From Streptomyces caniscabiei (GTDB lineage: Bacteria > Actinomycetota > Actinomycetes > Streptomycetales > Streptomycetaceae), in contig NZ_JABXWI010000017.1 in NCBI RefSeq assembly GCF_014930365.1, forward strand, positions 143,479-207,478: a DNA stretch of 64,000 nucleotides, written 5' to 3'. Both the position numbers and the translations under genes were made by a program. Under the pieces are notes generated by a model. It ran no database searches. It saw only the letters and a program-made list of their open reading frames with translations, and had not been told where the DNA came from. This document shows positions 37,617-46,481 of the stretch, piece by piece (within the stretch, counting starts at the first letter, position 1; each line of letters starts with the position of its first letter).

Positions 37617-40600
37617 TCAGTCGCACACCCTTCTGTACGGCGCGTCCGGTACGTACGTGTCCCACTCGCTCCTCGTCAGGTCCTCGTTCCCGGCGCGGGC
37701 GCAGACGTGGGCGATGGCGCGGGTGGGGTCGACGGGGTGGCGGTGGAGGGGGACGTGGCCGCCGCCGGCGTAGAGGGTGGTGTTGTCGGGGCTGAAGGCG
37801 AGGGAGTCGATGGGCTCGCCGGGGGTGGGGAGCGGGCCGCCGAGGGGCTGTTGGGTGGTGGTGTCCCAGAGCTGGATGGTGCCGGCGTCGCCGCCGACGG
37901 CGAGGGTCTGGCCGTCGGGGCTGAAGGCGAGGGCGCTGACCGCCTCGGGGGTGTCGCCGAGCGGGGCCGGGAAGACGTTGCGCAGGACACCGGCCCGGCG
38001 GCGCAGGTCACCGTCCCACAGGGCGACGCGGCCGGTCCGGTCGCCCGCCGCCAAGCGGCTGCCGTCAGGGCTGAAGGCGAGCGCACTGATGTGATCGCCC
38101 TGGACCAGATCCAGCGCGACGATGCTGTCGACGGTCTCGCGGGCCACCCGGTTGTCGCCGACGGCCAGTTCGGTGCGCGGGCTGAGTGCGAGGCGCGCGC
38201 TGACCAGGCCGGAATCGGTCAGCAACTCCGTCCGCCGGCCGGTGGTGGTGTCCCACATCTCGTTCGCGGGTTCGCCGCCGGGCGGGGTGCGGGTGGTGAA
38301 GAGAGTGCGGCCGTCGGGGGTCAGCGCGAGCGCGGTCACCGGCGCCCCGGACTGGGCCGGCCCCACGTCCAGCGTGCTCAGTGCACGGTCGCGGGTCAGG
38401 TCCCAGACGGTGAACCGCTGTGACCCGGCCGGTCCGCCCGGCGCCGTGACGCCGTAGACGAACCAGCCGCTCTCGGGGCTGAACGCCATCCGGGGGGCGG
38501 TGTCCGCGGGCGCGAGCGGTGTCCCGTTCTGTCCGCCGCGGGCGACGACCGGCGAGGCTGGGCGCGGGAGTGTGCGGACGAGCCGGCCGTTGTCGGTGTC
38601 GCGCAGTTCGAAGACGTAGCCGTGGGTCGCGCGTCGGGCGGTGGCGAAGCGGCGGCCGTCGGGGCTGAGCAGTACGCCGTCCAGGGGGCGGTCGCGCCAC
38701 GCGGCGGTGACGGCCGTCGTCACGTCGAGGGTGTGGACGGTGCCGCCCTCCAGGTAACGCAGGGCGGGTGCGCCGGGGTCCCAGGCGAGGCCGCCGTGCG
38801 GGTGCTGGTTGTTGAGGGGATGCCGTAGGACGGGGGCGGCCGGGGCGGACAGCCGCCAGACCCGGATCTCGTCGGCGGAGCCCGCCGTCGCCAGGAAAGC
38901 CCCTCCCCTGCTGAACGACGCGTATCGCACACCCGGGTCGCTGATCTCGGCGACGCGGACACCGGTACGGACGTCCCACACCAGGACCCGTTCCCCGGCG
39001 ACGACGGCGAACCGTCCGTCGTTCCCGAACACCACCGCCGAGTCGGCACCGCAGGCCCCCTGTTCCCGCTCCCACTCCCCCTGCCGCGACCGCCCTGCGC
39101 CTGCCTCCAGGACCTGCGGCGCCTCCCCTGTCGGGCAGACGGCCACCAGCCGGTCGTCACCGCTCGGCGCCACGTTCGCCGGGGTCGCCCCCCGCGTCTC
39201 GAACAGCACGGCACCATCGGCGACGGCCCGAACGCGTACGACGTCCGCGCCGGAGTCGGAGCCGGCGCCCGACCCGGCGTCGCCCGCACCGGGTTCGCCC
39301 ACGACGAAGCTGCGCCCACTCGCCCCGAAGGCGATCCCCTCCCGGCCGGGCGTCAGCGGCCCACCTCCCGTCCACCGTCCCGCCCTCGTGTCCCACAGCC
39401 GTACGTGCCCGTCCGCGCCCGCGATCGCCAGGACGCGGGCGTCGGGGCCGGCTGCCAGGACCTCGCCCTCGGGGAGGCGGCCCGAGCCGGTGCTGCGGCG
39501 GGTGCCGAGGTTCCAGGTCTGCCAGGAGCGGTCGTCGACGCTGAGGAGGGTGCGGCCGGAGTCGGCGAGGAAGCGCCGGGAGCGGAATCCGGAGGCGGGG
39601 TCGCTGAAGGAGGCGGACTCGGGCTGGGCGAGGGAGCCGAGCAGGGCACGGCGGGTCTCGGGGAGGCGGGCGATGCGCCAGGCGGCGCCGCTGAGGAGAA
39701 GGGCGGCGCGCGGGTCGGTGGTGCGCAGGCCGTCGGCGACGGCGGCGATACGGCGGGCGGTGTTCTGGGTCTGCTGGTGCCGGTTGTCGTCGTGCTGCCG
39801 CCAGGCCGTGAGGCCCGCGACGAGCGCCATCGCGAGGACGGCGGAGAGCGCGCCGGCCAGGATGCGGGAGCGGCGCGTGGAGCGCGCGGCGGCCCGGCGC
39901 TCGGCCTCACGGGCGTCGAACGCGGCGGTGAGGAAGTCCCGTTCGACCTCGGTGAGCGCGGGGTCGCGGGTGTGGTCGGGGAAGACCTCCTCCGTACGGG
40001 CGAGGCGGGTGCCGCGGTAGAGGGTGCCGGGGTCGCGGGCGTGCTCCAGCCAGGCGCGGGCCGCCTCGGTGAGCCGGCGGTGGTGCCGCAGCCGTTGCCT
40101 GTCCTGTTCGATCCAGCCGTGCAGCCGGGGCCAGCAGCCGATCAGCGCCTCGTGGGCGAGGCGTACGCCCTCCTCGTCGACGGTCAGCAGCCGGGCGCAG
40201 GCCAGCCGTTCCACCACCACGTGCACATCGGGGTGGGCCCACTCCAGGAGTTCGGCCCGGGACAGGGGGCGCCCGGTGTCGACGGTGCCCCGGCCCGGCT
40301 CGACCAGCCGCAGCAGCAGCTGCCGGGCGGCGGCGGCCTGCGACGCGGACAGCTGCCCGTACACCTCCTCGGCGCTCGCCGCGATCGCGCCGTTGAGTCC
40401 GCCGGCCGCCTCGTACGCGGCCGTCGTCAGCATGCGGCCCTTGCGGCGCCGCCAGGTCTCCAGCAGCGCGTGCGAGAGCATCGGCAGCGCGCCGGGCCGG
40501 CCCTGGACCTCCTCGACGACCGCCGCGGCCAGCGACCGTTCCACCAGGAGACCGACCGCCTGCGCGGGCCGCACCACCGCCTCGCGCAGTTCGTCCGCGT

Positions 40601-41408
40601 TCATCGGGCCGACCAGCAGCCCGGCGCGGCTCAGCGCGTTCGCCAGTTCCGCGTGTTCGCCGCAGCGGGCGTAGAAGTCGGCGCGTACGGCGATGATCAC
40701 CCGCAGCCGGGAGCCGGGTTCCCGGGCGGTGAGCAGCAGGTCGATGAAGCGGGCCCGCTCCGCCTCGTCCCGGCAGAGGGTGAAGACCTCCTCGAACTGG
40801 TCCACCACCACCCAGCTCTCCGGCTCGTCCGCCGCGGGGGTCAACAGGTGTCCATACGTCTCGGCCGGTCGGGCGCCCGGCGTGAACACCCGCAGCACCG
40901 CCGCGCCCTCCCGCCGCGCGATGCTCGCGCGCACCCGGGGAACGACCCCGGCGCGCAGCAGCGAGGACTTGCCACTGCCGGAGGCTCCGAACACGGCGGC
41001 GAAGCGGTGCGCGGTCATCAGCTCGCACAGCTCCGCCACCAGCCGGTCGCGGCCGAAGAACAACTCGTGGTCGTCCGGTTCGAAGCGGGCGAGGCCCCGG
41101 TACGGCGCCGGCGCGTCCTTCTCGTCGTCCACGGGAACCGCCGCGGCCGCCGCCTCGGCCTCCTTCCAGTACGGCTCCCACTCGTCGGGATCCCCGCCGC
41201 ACGCCCTCGCATACCCCAGGACGACCGCCAGCGAGGGCAGCCGCTCCCCGGCCGCCGCCTGGGACAGGGTCGTCGCCGAGAATCCGGCGTCCTCGGCCAT
41301 CGCCCGGTACGAGGGGTTGCCGGCGGCTCCGCGCAACTCCCTCAGCCGGTGGGCGAGCAGCTGGACGGGGCCGGCCGTCGGGTCAATGGCTCTTTCCGGG
41401 CGCCCCAT
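37617..41408 (-). CDS. HTH-nSTAND NTPase with WD40 repeats
   Basis: 1263 residues. An XRE-like helix-turn-helix (residues 14-75; YRAMAEDAGFSATTLSQAAAG), then a STAND-type NTPase with Walker A GASGSGKSS at 141-149 and Walker B WVVVDQFEEVF near 220, a membrane segment at about 515-540 (LAGALSAVLAMALVAGLTAW), and about 8-10 WD40 repeats from about 590 to the end (HISALAFSPDGSRLAAGDRTGRVALWD). STAND ATPases assemble when the sensor domain binds a ligand; in bacteria several act in defence or stress. The DNA-binding head with a membrane segment implies a regulator tied to the membrane. Ligand unknown. Confidence 0.9.
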   Translation of the reverse strand: MGRPERAIDPTAGPVQLLAHRLRELRGAAGNPSYRAMAEDAGFSATTLSQAAAGERLPSLAVVLGYARACGGDPDEWEPYWKEAEAAAAAVPVDDEKDAPAPYRGLARFEPDDHELFFGRDRLVAELCELMTAHRFAAVFGASGSGKSSLLRAGVVPRVRASIARREGAAVLRVFTPGARPAETYGHLLTPAADEPESWVVVDQFEEVFTLCRDEAERARFIDLLLTAREPGSRLRVIIAVRADFYARCGEHAELANALSRAGLLVGPMNADELREAVVRPAQAVGLLVERSLAAAVVEEVQGRPGALPMLSHALLETWRRRKGRMLTTAAYEAAGGLNGAIAASAEEVYGQLSASQAAAARQLLLRLVEPGRGTVDTGRPLSRAELLEWAHPDVHVVVERLACARLLTVDEEGVRLAHEALIGCWPRLHGWIEQDRQRLRHHRRLTEAARAWLEHARDPGTLYRGTRLARTEEVFPDHTRDPALTEVERDFLTAAFDAREAERRAAARSTRRSRILAGALSAVLAMALVAGLTAWRQHDDNRHQQTQNTARRIAAVADGLRTTDPRAALLLSGAAWRIARLPETRRALLGSLAQPESASFSDPASGFRSRRFLADSGRTLLSVDDRSWQTWNLGTRRSTGSGRLPEGEVLAAGPDARVLAIAGADGHVRLWDTRAGRWTGGGPLTPGREGIAFGASGRSFVVGEPGAGDAGSGAGSDSGADVVRVRAVADGAVLFETRGATPANVAPSGDDRLVAVCPTGEAPQVLEAGAGRSRQGEWEREQGACGADSAVVFGNDGRFAVVAGERVLVWDVRTGVRVAEISDPGVRYASFSRGGAFLATAGSADEIRVWRLSAPAAPVLRHPLNNQHPHGGLAWDPGAPALRYLEGGTVHTLDVTTAVTAAWRDRPLDGVLLSPDGRRFATARRATHGYVFELRDTDNGRLVRTLPRPASPVVARGGQNGTPLAPADTAPRMAFSPESGWFVYGVTAPGGPAGSQRFTVWDLTRDRALSTLDVGPAQSGAPVTALALTPDGRTLFTTRTPPGGEPANEMWDTTTGRRTELLTDSGLVSARLALSPRTELAVGDNRVARETVDSIVALDLVQGDHISALAFSPDGSRLAAGDRTGRVALWDGDLRRRAGVLRNVFPAPLGDTPEAVSALAFSPDGQTLAVGGDAGTIQLWDTTTQQPLGGPLPTPGEPIDSLAFSPDNTTLYAGGGHVPLHRHPVDPTRAIAHVCARAGNEDLTRSEWDTYVPDAPYRRVCD

Positions 41409-41418
41409 ACACCTACCC

Positions 41419-41445
41419 ATTTCCGAACTATTACGAGATTTCCGA
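41419..41445 (-). promoter_or_regulatory. Direct repeats in the nSTAND gene promoter
   Basis: ATTTCCGA occurs at 41419-41426 and 41438-41445, 19 bp apart, with TTACG between and after them. They abut the start of the nSTAND gene and fit a direct-repeat operator. Confidence 0.5.
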
Positions 41446-41647
41446 CACTTACGGCATTTTCTGATACGTCAAGTGAGCCGGGTCGGAGGCATCAACATAC
41501 GTATCCCGCTGACCAGCCGAAACCCTGCGGCCGCGAAGTGTGGCGTTGATGACAGCGGCGGTACGTGCCGCCGAACAATCCGGAACCGTTGGCCGGATTT
41601 GATTGCCCTGGTGAGAGTAGGTGTCGATCAACTCTCCGCTTGCCAGT

Positions 41648-41744
41648 CTCTGTCCCGTCAAGCCGGATCAGCCGGCGTCCCCCGCCGCTGAGCAGCCTCT
41701 GCCCCGCAGAGCCAGATCACCGGCGTCCCCCGCGCAGAGCAAGT
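41648..41744 (+). repeat. Imperfect 49-base tandem duplication in the NLP leader
   Basis: Two copies starting CTCTG at 41648 and 41697 share the GCGTCCCCCGC core and flanking bases. The second ends at the ribosome site of the NLP gene. Confidence 0.7.
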
Positions 41745-41756
41745 GGAGAACCGCTG

Positions 41757-42593
41757 ATGTCCCAAGCACTGAAGAGCAGGAAGTCCCGCCTCGGCCGCCT
41801 CGGGCGTTTCGCGCTCGTCGCGGCCAGCGCCGCCGCGCTGACCATCGGGCTGACCAGCAGCGCCCACGCCGGCGTACTGACCCCCCTGCCCGAGAGCACC
41901 ACCACGTTCCAGAAGACCTTCCAGCCGGTCTTCGACTACGACACGGACAGCTGTCTCCCGGTCGCCGCCATCGACCAGTGGGGCAACCTCAACGGCGGCC
42001 TCGACGACAGCGGACCCATCACCGGCCAGTGCCGCGACAACCACCTGGGCAGGGCCAACGTCTACTCGCGGGCCAAGTGCAACAACGGCTGGTGCGCGAT
42101 CGTCTACACCGAGTACTTCGAGAAGGACATGTCCTGCGCTGGATGCACCAGCACGTCGCACCGCCACGACTGGGAAGCCGCCGTGATCTGGATCCGGCAG
42201 GGCGCGAGCACGCCCTCGTACGCGTCCGTCTCCGCCCACGGCAACTACACGACCAAGAACTGGAGCGATGTCCCGAGGGACGGGGTCCGTCTCAAGGTCG
42301 TCTACCACAAGGAGGGCCAAGTGCTTGACTGGGGGACCCACGCCTTCCGCTTCGCCGGCTGGGGCGAGACCGCGGAGGCCTGGGGTGACGGCGGCTGGGA
42401 CTTCCCGCCCCTGGTCACCTGGAACAGGTTCCCGGCCGGCAACAACGGTGTGAACCTCCAGAGCCGGATGCAGAACGCCACCTGGGGCGACGCCAACTTC
42501 CCGCTGAAGGACGGCCGCTACAACAACGAGCTCAACGCGGCCAAGAACGGCCCCGCCGCCGGCATCCCCTTCGACGTGTGGGCCGCCGGCTGA
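41757..42593 (+). CDS. Secreted necrosis-inducing protein (NPP1/NLP family)
   Basis: 278 residues with a signal peptide of about 37 residues ending near AHA-GVL. The mature part has the NLP signature SHRHDWEAAVIWI (usual motif GHRHDWE), TGQCRDNHLGRANVY and four Cys in CNNGWCAIV and CAGC, which probably form the family disulfides. NLPs of plant pathogens bind sphingolipids and lyse eudicot membranes; bacterial members are few and their role is unclear. The first Gly of the motif is replaced by Ser. GGAGA lies 8 bases before the ATG. It is divergent from the nSTAND gene. Confidence 0.93.
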   Translation: MSQALKSRKSRLGRLGRFALVAASAAALTIGLTSSAHAGVLTPLPESTTTFQKTFQPVFDYDTDSCLPVAAIDQWGNLNGGLDDSGPITGQCRDNHLGRANVYSRAKCNNGWCAIVYTEYFEKDMSCAGCTSTSHRHDWEAAVIWIRQGASTPSYASVSAHGNYTTKNWSDVPRDGVRLKVVYHKEGQVLDWGTHAFRFAGWGETAEAWGDGGWDFPPLVTWNRFPAGNNGVNLQSRMQNATWGDANFPLKDGRYNNELNAAKNGPAAGIPFDVWAAG

Positions 42594-42621
42594 CGGACAC
42601 AGGAACGGACGCAGACAGGAT

Positions 42622-42658
42622 CCTGCCCCGACGGCACTCCCCCCGCCGCCGGGGCAGG
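42622..42658 (+). terminator. Hairpin after the NLP gene
   Basis: CCTGCCCCGaCGGC (42622-42635) pairs with GCCGcCGGGGCAGG (42645-42658), 29 bases past the stop. Confidence 0.85.
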
Positions 42659-42843
42659 CCCCTTCCCTCACGTAAACCCATTGAGTTCTCCGCCACCCCC
42701 AACTCTCGCGGTCCCCCGGCTCGAAGCGTCGCGAAGACTTCGGGCCACGTCGCCATGGCGTAGTCCGTCACGAGACAGGCCGCCCCGTCGGAGAGCAGGG
42801 CGGCGGCGCGTACTTCTTCGCTGGCAACGCTGTCAGTCGGCGC

Positions 42844-43138
42844 GTGTTCCTGCCGTGGAAGACCCCGGACGGCCCGCCGGTCACCGCGAAATTGCTGTTC
42901 TTATGCACCTCACGGCATGCACGCCTTGCGGCACTACTACGCGTCGGTCCTGCTGGACTCGGGAGAGAACATCAAGGCGTTGGCCGAGTACCTCGGTCAC
43001 TCCGACCCCGGATTCACGCTCCGGACGTACACGCACCGGATGCCGAACAGCCAGGACCGCGCCCGTAGAGCCATCGATGCCGCGTTCGGTGCACCGGATG
43101 CGGACAACGGTTCCGGCGGAGCCGAGGCGCTGACCTGA
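42844..43138 (+). pseudogene. Decayed tyrosine-recombinase integrase fragment
   Basis: Two fragments in different frames. One (42844-42900) reads FLPWKTPDGPPVTAKLLF, a segment found in phage-type integrases. The other (42917-43138) reads MHALRHYYASVLLDSGENIKALAEYLGHSDPGFTLRTYTHRM, the C-terminal catalytic part with HxLRH, LGH and the active-site Tyr region. A frameshift and a deletion separate them and the N terminus is gone. It marks an old mobile-element insertion near glnA. Confidence 0.85.
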
Positions 43139-43191
43139 GCGGCCGGCGGGGCCGTAGCTCTCGACAGTCGTTCGCGGCGCGGCCCGAAAAA

Positions 43192-43238
43192 GGCCGTCGG
43201 CCGTGCCCTTCCGGCGAGGAAGAACACGGCCGACGGCC
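43192..43238 (-). terminator. Rho-independent-like terminator of glnA
   Basis: GGCCGTCGGCCGTG (43192-43205) pairs with CACGGCCGACGGCC (43225-43238). On the minus strand five T follow the stem, a classical factor-independent terminator 48 bases after the glnA stop. Confidence 0.92.
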
Positions 43239-43285
43239 CACACACGGCCCAGGGGAGCGGAAACCCGCTCTGACCTGGGGCGATA

Positions 43286-44695
43286 TCACACGTCGAAGTA
43301 GAGCTCGAACTCGTGCGGGTGCGGGCGCAGCTGGAGCGGGGCGATCTCGTTGGTGCGCTTGTAGTCGATCCACGTCTCGATCAGGTCCGGCGTGAAGACG
43401 TCGCCCTGGAGGAGGAACTCGTGGTCGCGCTCCAGCGAGTCGAGGACGGCCGGGAGCGAGGTCGGGACCTGCGGGACGCCCGCGTGCTCCTCGGGGGCCA
43501 GCTCGTAGAGGTCCTTGTCGATCGGCTCGGCCGGCTCGATCTTGTTCTTGATGCCGTCGAGGCCCGCGAGCAGCAGGGCCGAGAAGGCGAGGTACGGGTT
43601 GCCGGAGGAGTCGGGCGCGCGGAACTCGACACGCTTGGCCTTCGGGTTCGAACCCGTGATCGGGATACGCATGGCCGCGGAGCGGTTGCGCTGCGAGTAG
43701 ACCAGGTTCACCGGGGCCTCGAAGCCCGGGACCAGACGGTGGTACGAGTTCACCGTCGGGTTGGTGAAGGCCAGCAGCGACGGGGCGTGCTTGAGGATGC
43801 CGCCGATGTAGTAGCGGGCGGTGTCCGACAGGCCCGCGTAACCGGCCTCGTCGTAGAAGAGCGGGGAGCCGCCCGTCCACAGGGACTGGTGGACGTGCAT
43901 GCCCGAGCCGTTGTCACCGAAGATCGGCTTCGGCATGAAGGTCGCGGTCTTGCCGTTGCGCCAGGCCACGTTCTTCACGATGTACTTGAAGAGCTGGAGG
44001 TCGTCGGCCGCGGCGAGCAGCGTGTTGAACTTGTAGTTGATCTCGGCCTGGCCGGCGGTGCCCACCTCGTGGTGCTGGCGCTCGACCTGGAGGCCGGACT
44101 TGGCCAGCTCCAGCGAGATCTCCGCGCGCAGGTCGGCGAAGTGGTCGACCGGCGGGGTCGGGAAGTAGCCGCCCTTGTAGCGGACCTTGTAACCGCGGTT
44201 GTCCTCCAGCGCACCGGTGTTCCAGGCGCCCGCCTCGGAGTCGATGTGGTAGAAGGACTCGTTCTCCGAGGTCTTGAAGCGCACGCTGTCGAAGACGTAG
44301 AACTCGGCCTCGGGACCGAAGTACGCGGTGTCGGCGATACCGGTCGACGCCAGGTACGCCTCCGCCTTCTTCGCCACGTTCCGCGGGTCACGGGAGTACT
44401 GCTCGCCCGTGATCGGGTCGTGGATGAAGAAGTTGATGTTGACCGTCTTGTCGCGGCGGAACGGGTCGACGCGCGCGGTCGACAGGTCGGCGCGGAGCGC
44501 CATGTCGGACTCGTGGATGGCCTGGAAGCCGCGGATCGAGGAGCCGTCGAACGCGAGCTCCTCGGCCGGGTCGAAGGCCTCGGCCGGGATCGTGAAGTGC
44601 TGCATCACGCCCGGCAGGTCGCAGAAGCGGACGTCGACGAACTTGACGTCCTCGTCCGCGATGAACTTCTTGGCCTCGTCGGCGTTCTGGAACAT
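43286..44695 (-). CDS. glnA: Glutamine synthetase type I
   Basis: 469 residues, the exact length of dodecameric GSI-beta. It catalyses glutamate + NH3 + ATP to glutamine. Markers: FAFDGSSI-type DGSSIRGFQAIHESDM, YFGPEAEFYVFD, GDNGSGMHVHQSLW, NRSAAMRIP. Tyr397 in KDLYELAPEE is the adenylylation site, so activity can be switched by GlnE. Start at 44695 with AGGAGGAGC. The promoter has two GlnR boxes. It is divergent from an RDD protein gene. Confidence 0.97.
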   Translation of the reverse strand: MFQNADEAKKFIADEDVKFVDVRFCDLPGVMQHFTIPAEAFDPAEELAFDGSSIRGFQAIHESDMALRADLSTARVDPFRRDKTVNINFFIHDPITGEQYSRDPRNVAKKAEAYLASTGIADTAYFGPEAEFYVFDSVRFKTSENESFYHIDSEAGAWNTGALEDNRGYKVRYKGGYFPTPPVDHFADLRAEISLELAKSGLQVERQHHEVGTAGQAEINYKFNTLLAAADDLQLFKYIVKNVAWRNGKTATFMPKPIFGDNGSGMHVHQSLWTGGSPLFYDEAGYAGLSDTARYYIGGILKHAPSLLAFTNPTVNSYHRLVPGFEAPVNLVYSQRNRSAAMRIPITGSNPKAKRVEFRAPDSSGNPYLAFSALLLAGLDGIKNKIEPAEPIDKDLYELAPEEHAGVPQVPTSLPAVLDSLERDHEFLLQGDVFTPDLIETWIDYKRTNEIAPLQLRPHPHEFELYFDV

Positions 44696-44792
44696 CCAGC
44701 TCCTCCTACTCCCGACGTCACCTGCCGGGGTGGTAGTTCGTTCGTGCGGCCAGTGCGGTGGCACACGCTGGTCACGACACTAGGGACGGGTG

Positions 44793-44831
44793 ATTTCTCG
44801 TACGTGACCCATTTGTTTCGCACAAGTTAAC
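44793..44831 (-). promoter_or_regulatory. Two GlnR boxes in the glnA promoter
   Basis: On the minus strand GTTAAC-TTGTGC-GAAAC (44815-44831) and GTCAC-GTACGA-GAAAT (44793-44808) match the GlnR consensus GTNAC-n6-GNAAC, spaced 22 bp apart on one helix face. This is the known S. coelicolor glnA arrangement. Confidence 0.9.
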
Positions 44832-44893
44832 CGGACATCCCGCCCCGCACCCCACCTGTCCGTATGGCAGAACGGTCGCAGTACCGTGGTCGG

Positions 44894-45361
44894 GTGGACA
44901 AGAGGCAAGCAATCGGATCGTGGCTCTCCGGCCCCCGCGACGCCGCGGAGGCGGCCGGAGTCGACTTCGGATACAGGGGGGAGCAGCTCGGTCTGCCGGA
45001 GGAGGGCCCCGGCTCCATCGCCCGCCCCGGCCGCCGCCTCGGCGCCCTGGCCGTCGACTGGGGTCTGTGCCTCTTGATCGCATACGGCCTGATCACCGAC
45101 GGCTACGACCAGGCCACCAGCAACTGGGCCCTGCTCATCTTCTTCCTGCTCCACGCCCTGACGCTGGGCACGGTCGGCTTCACACCCGGTAAGCGCCTCT
45201 TCGGCCTGCGCGTCGTCGCCCAGGACACCGGGACGGTGAACCCCTGGCGCGCCCTGGTCCGCACCGCCCTCCTCTGCCTCGCCGTCCCGGCCCTGGTCTG
45301 GGACCGCGACGGCCGGGGCCTGCACGACCGGCTGGCCCGCACGGTCGAGGTCAGGATCTGA
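44894..45361 (+). CDS. RDD-family membrane protein
   Basis: 155 residues from a GTG at 44894 (VDKRQAIGSWLSG); an in-frame ATG at 44864 lacks a ribosome site and would put the leader into the promoter. Three membrane segments with RDD signatures (RRLGALAVDWGLCLLIAYGL, TPGKRLFGLRVV, DRDGRGLHDRLARTVEV). RDD proteins are small transporters or signalling helpers of unclear substrate. It may be a leaderless transcript because the ATG of the next gene region is close. Confidence 0.85.
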   Translation: MDKRQAIGSWLSGPRDAAEAAGVDFGYRGEQLGLPEEGPGSIARPGRRLGALAVDWGLCLLIAYGLITDGYDQATSNWALLIFFLLHALTLGTVGFTPGKRLFGLRVVAQDTGTVNPWRALVRTALLCLAVPALVWDRDGRGLHDRLARTVEVRI

Positions 45362-45390
45362 GGCCCTCACGCGCGTACGACGATCACGCG

Positions 45391-45440
45391 TACGACGATG
45401 GGGGGCGCCCGGAATGATCCGGGCGCCCCCCATCGTCGTA
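45391..45440. terminator. Perfect bidirectional terminator
   Basis: TACGACGATGGGGGGCGCCC (first 20 of a 22-base arm, 45391-45412) pairs perfectly with 45419-45440 around a 6-base loop, between convergent RDD and DUF4191 genes. Confidence 0.95.
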
Positions 45441-45449
45441 CTCATGTCG

Positions 45450-46151
45450 TCAGCGGGCCTTCGGGCCGCCCTTCGGCATGCGCATGCCCTTGGGCATCGG
45501 GCCCTTGGGGAGCGGCATGTTGCTCATCAGGTCGCCCATGGCGCGCAGCCGGTCGTTGGTGGCGGTCACCTGGGGGCCGGAGAGGACGCGCGGCAGCTTG
45601 AGCATGGTCGTGCGGAGCTTCTTCAGCTCGGTCTGGCCCTCGCCGGTGCCCACGACCAGGTCGTGCACCGGGACGTCCGCCACGATGCGGGCCATCTTCC
45701 GCTTCTCGGCGGCCAGCAGGCTCTTCACCCGGTTCGGGTTGCCCTCGGCGACCAGGACGATGCCGGCCTTGCCGACGGCCCGGTGCACCACGTCCTGGCT
45801 GCGGTTCATCGCCACCGCGGGCGTCGTGGTCCAGCCACGGCCCACGTTGTCCAGGACCGCTGCCGCGGCACCCGGCTGGCCTTCCATCTGCCCGAACGCG
45901 GCCCGCTCGGCCCGCCGTCCGAACACGATCGCCGTCGCCAGGAACGCGAGCAGGAGGCCCAGGATGCCGAGATAGATGGGGTGACCGATCAAGAAACCGA
46001 TCGCGAGGAAGACACCGAAGGTGATGATTCCGACAGCCGCGAGTACAAGACCGATCTTCTTGTCGGCCCTGCGGGTCATCTTGTACGTCAGAGCGATCTG
46101 CTTGAGTCGCCCGGGGTTCGCAGCGTCCGCTGCGGGTTCCTTCCTCGCCAT
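45450..46151 (-). CDS. DUF4191 membrane protein
   Basis: 233 residues with two membrane segments (about residues 32-52 and 56-76; LAAVGIITFGVFLAIGFLIG, PIYLGILGLLLAFLATAIVFG) and a cytoplasmic domain (GQPGAAAAVLDNVGRGWTTTPAVAMNRSQDVVHR) typical of DUF4191. It is conserved next to lipA in actinobacteria. Function unknown. The C-terminal tail is Pro/Lys/Met-rich (MPLPKGPMPKGMRMPKGG). Confidence 0.9.
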   Translation of the reverse strand: MARKEPAADAANPGRLKQIALTYKMTRRADKKIGLVLAAVGIITFGVFLAIGFLIGHPIYLGILGLLLAFLATAIVFGRRAERAAFGQMEGQPGAAAAVLDNVGRGWTTTPAVAMNRSQDVVHRAVGKAGIVLVAEGNPNRVKSLLAAEKRKMARIVADVPVHDLVVGTGEGQTELKKLRTTMLKLPRVLSGPQVTATNDRLRAMGDLMSNMPLPKGPMPKGMRMPKGGPKAR

Positions 46152-46277
46152 GGCACGAAGTCTACGTGTCCGGGGAAGCGAGGACGACGGCGGTGCCGGT
46201 GGGGACCGGGGACCGGCGGCTGCGCTGGGGAAGCGGCGCCGGGCGGCGGCGGTGCCGGCGTGGTGCGGCGGCTGTCG

Positions 46278-46481
46278 TCAGGAGGTACGCGAGCCGACGA
46301 CCGCCTCGAGGACGCGCTCGGTCTCGACGCGGTCCTTGGCGCGGCGGCGGTCCTCCAGGACGGAGGTCCAGGCATTGCGACGGGCGGTGCGCTGACCACT
46401 GCTCATGAGCAGCGACTCGACGGCACGGAGTGCATCGGTGAACGACGGGATCGCTGTGGCACGAACGGGTGCGGCCTGCAT
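46278..46481 (-). CDS. Small conserved protein between lipA and DUF4191 genes
   Basis: 67 residues, basic, from an ATG with GGGGGGACC upstream. Sequence includes PSFTDALRAVESLLMSSGQRTARRNAW and RRRAKDRVETERVLEAVVG, likely two helices. Conserved at this place in streptomycetes as I recall. Function unknown. Confidence 0.7.
   Translation of the reverse strand: MQAAPVRATAIPSFTDALRAVESLLMSSGQRTARRNAWTSVLEDRRRAKDRVETERVLEAVVGSRTS

Noticed and set aside
42844..43138. A functional integrase
   Set aside because: N terminus absent and a frameshift plus deletion separate the fragments.
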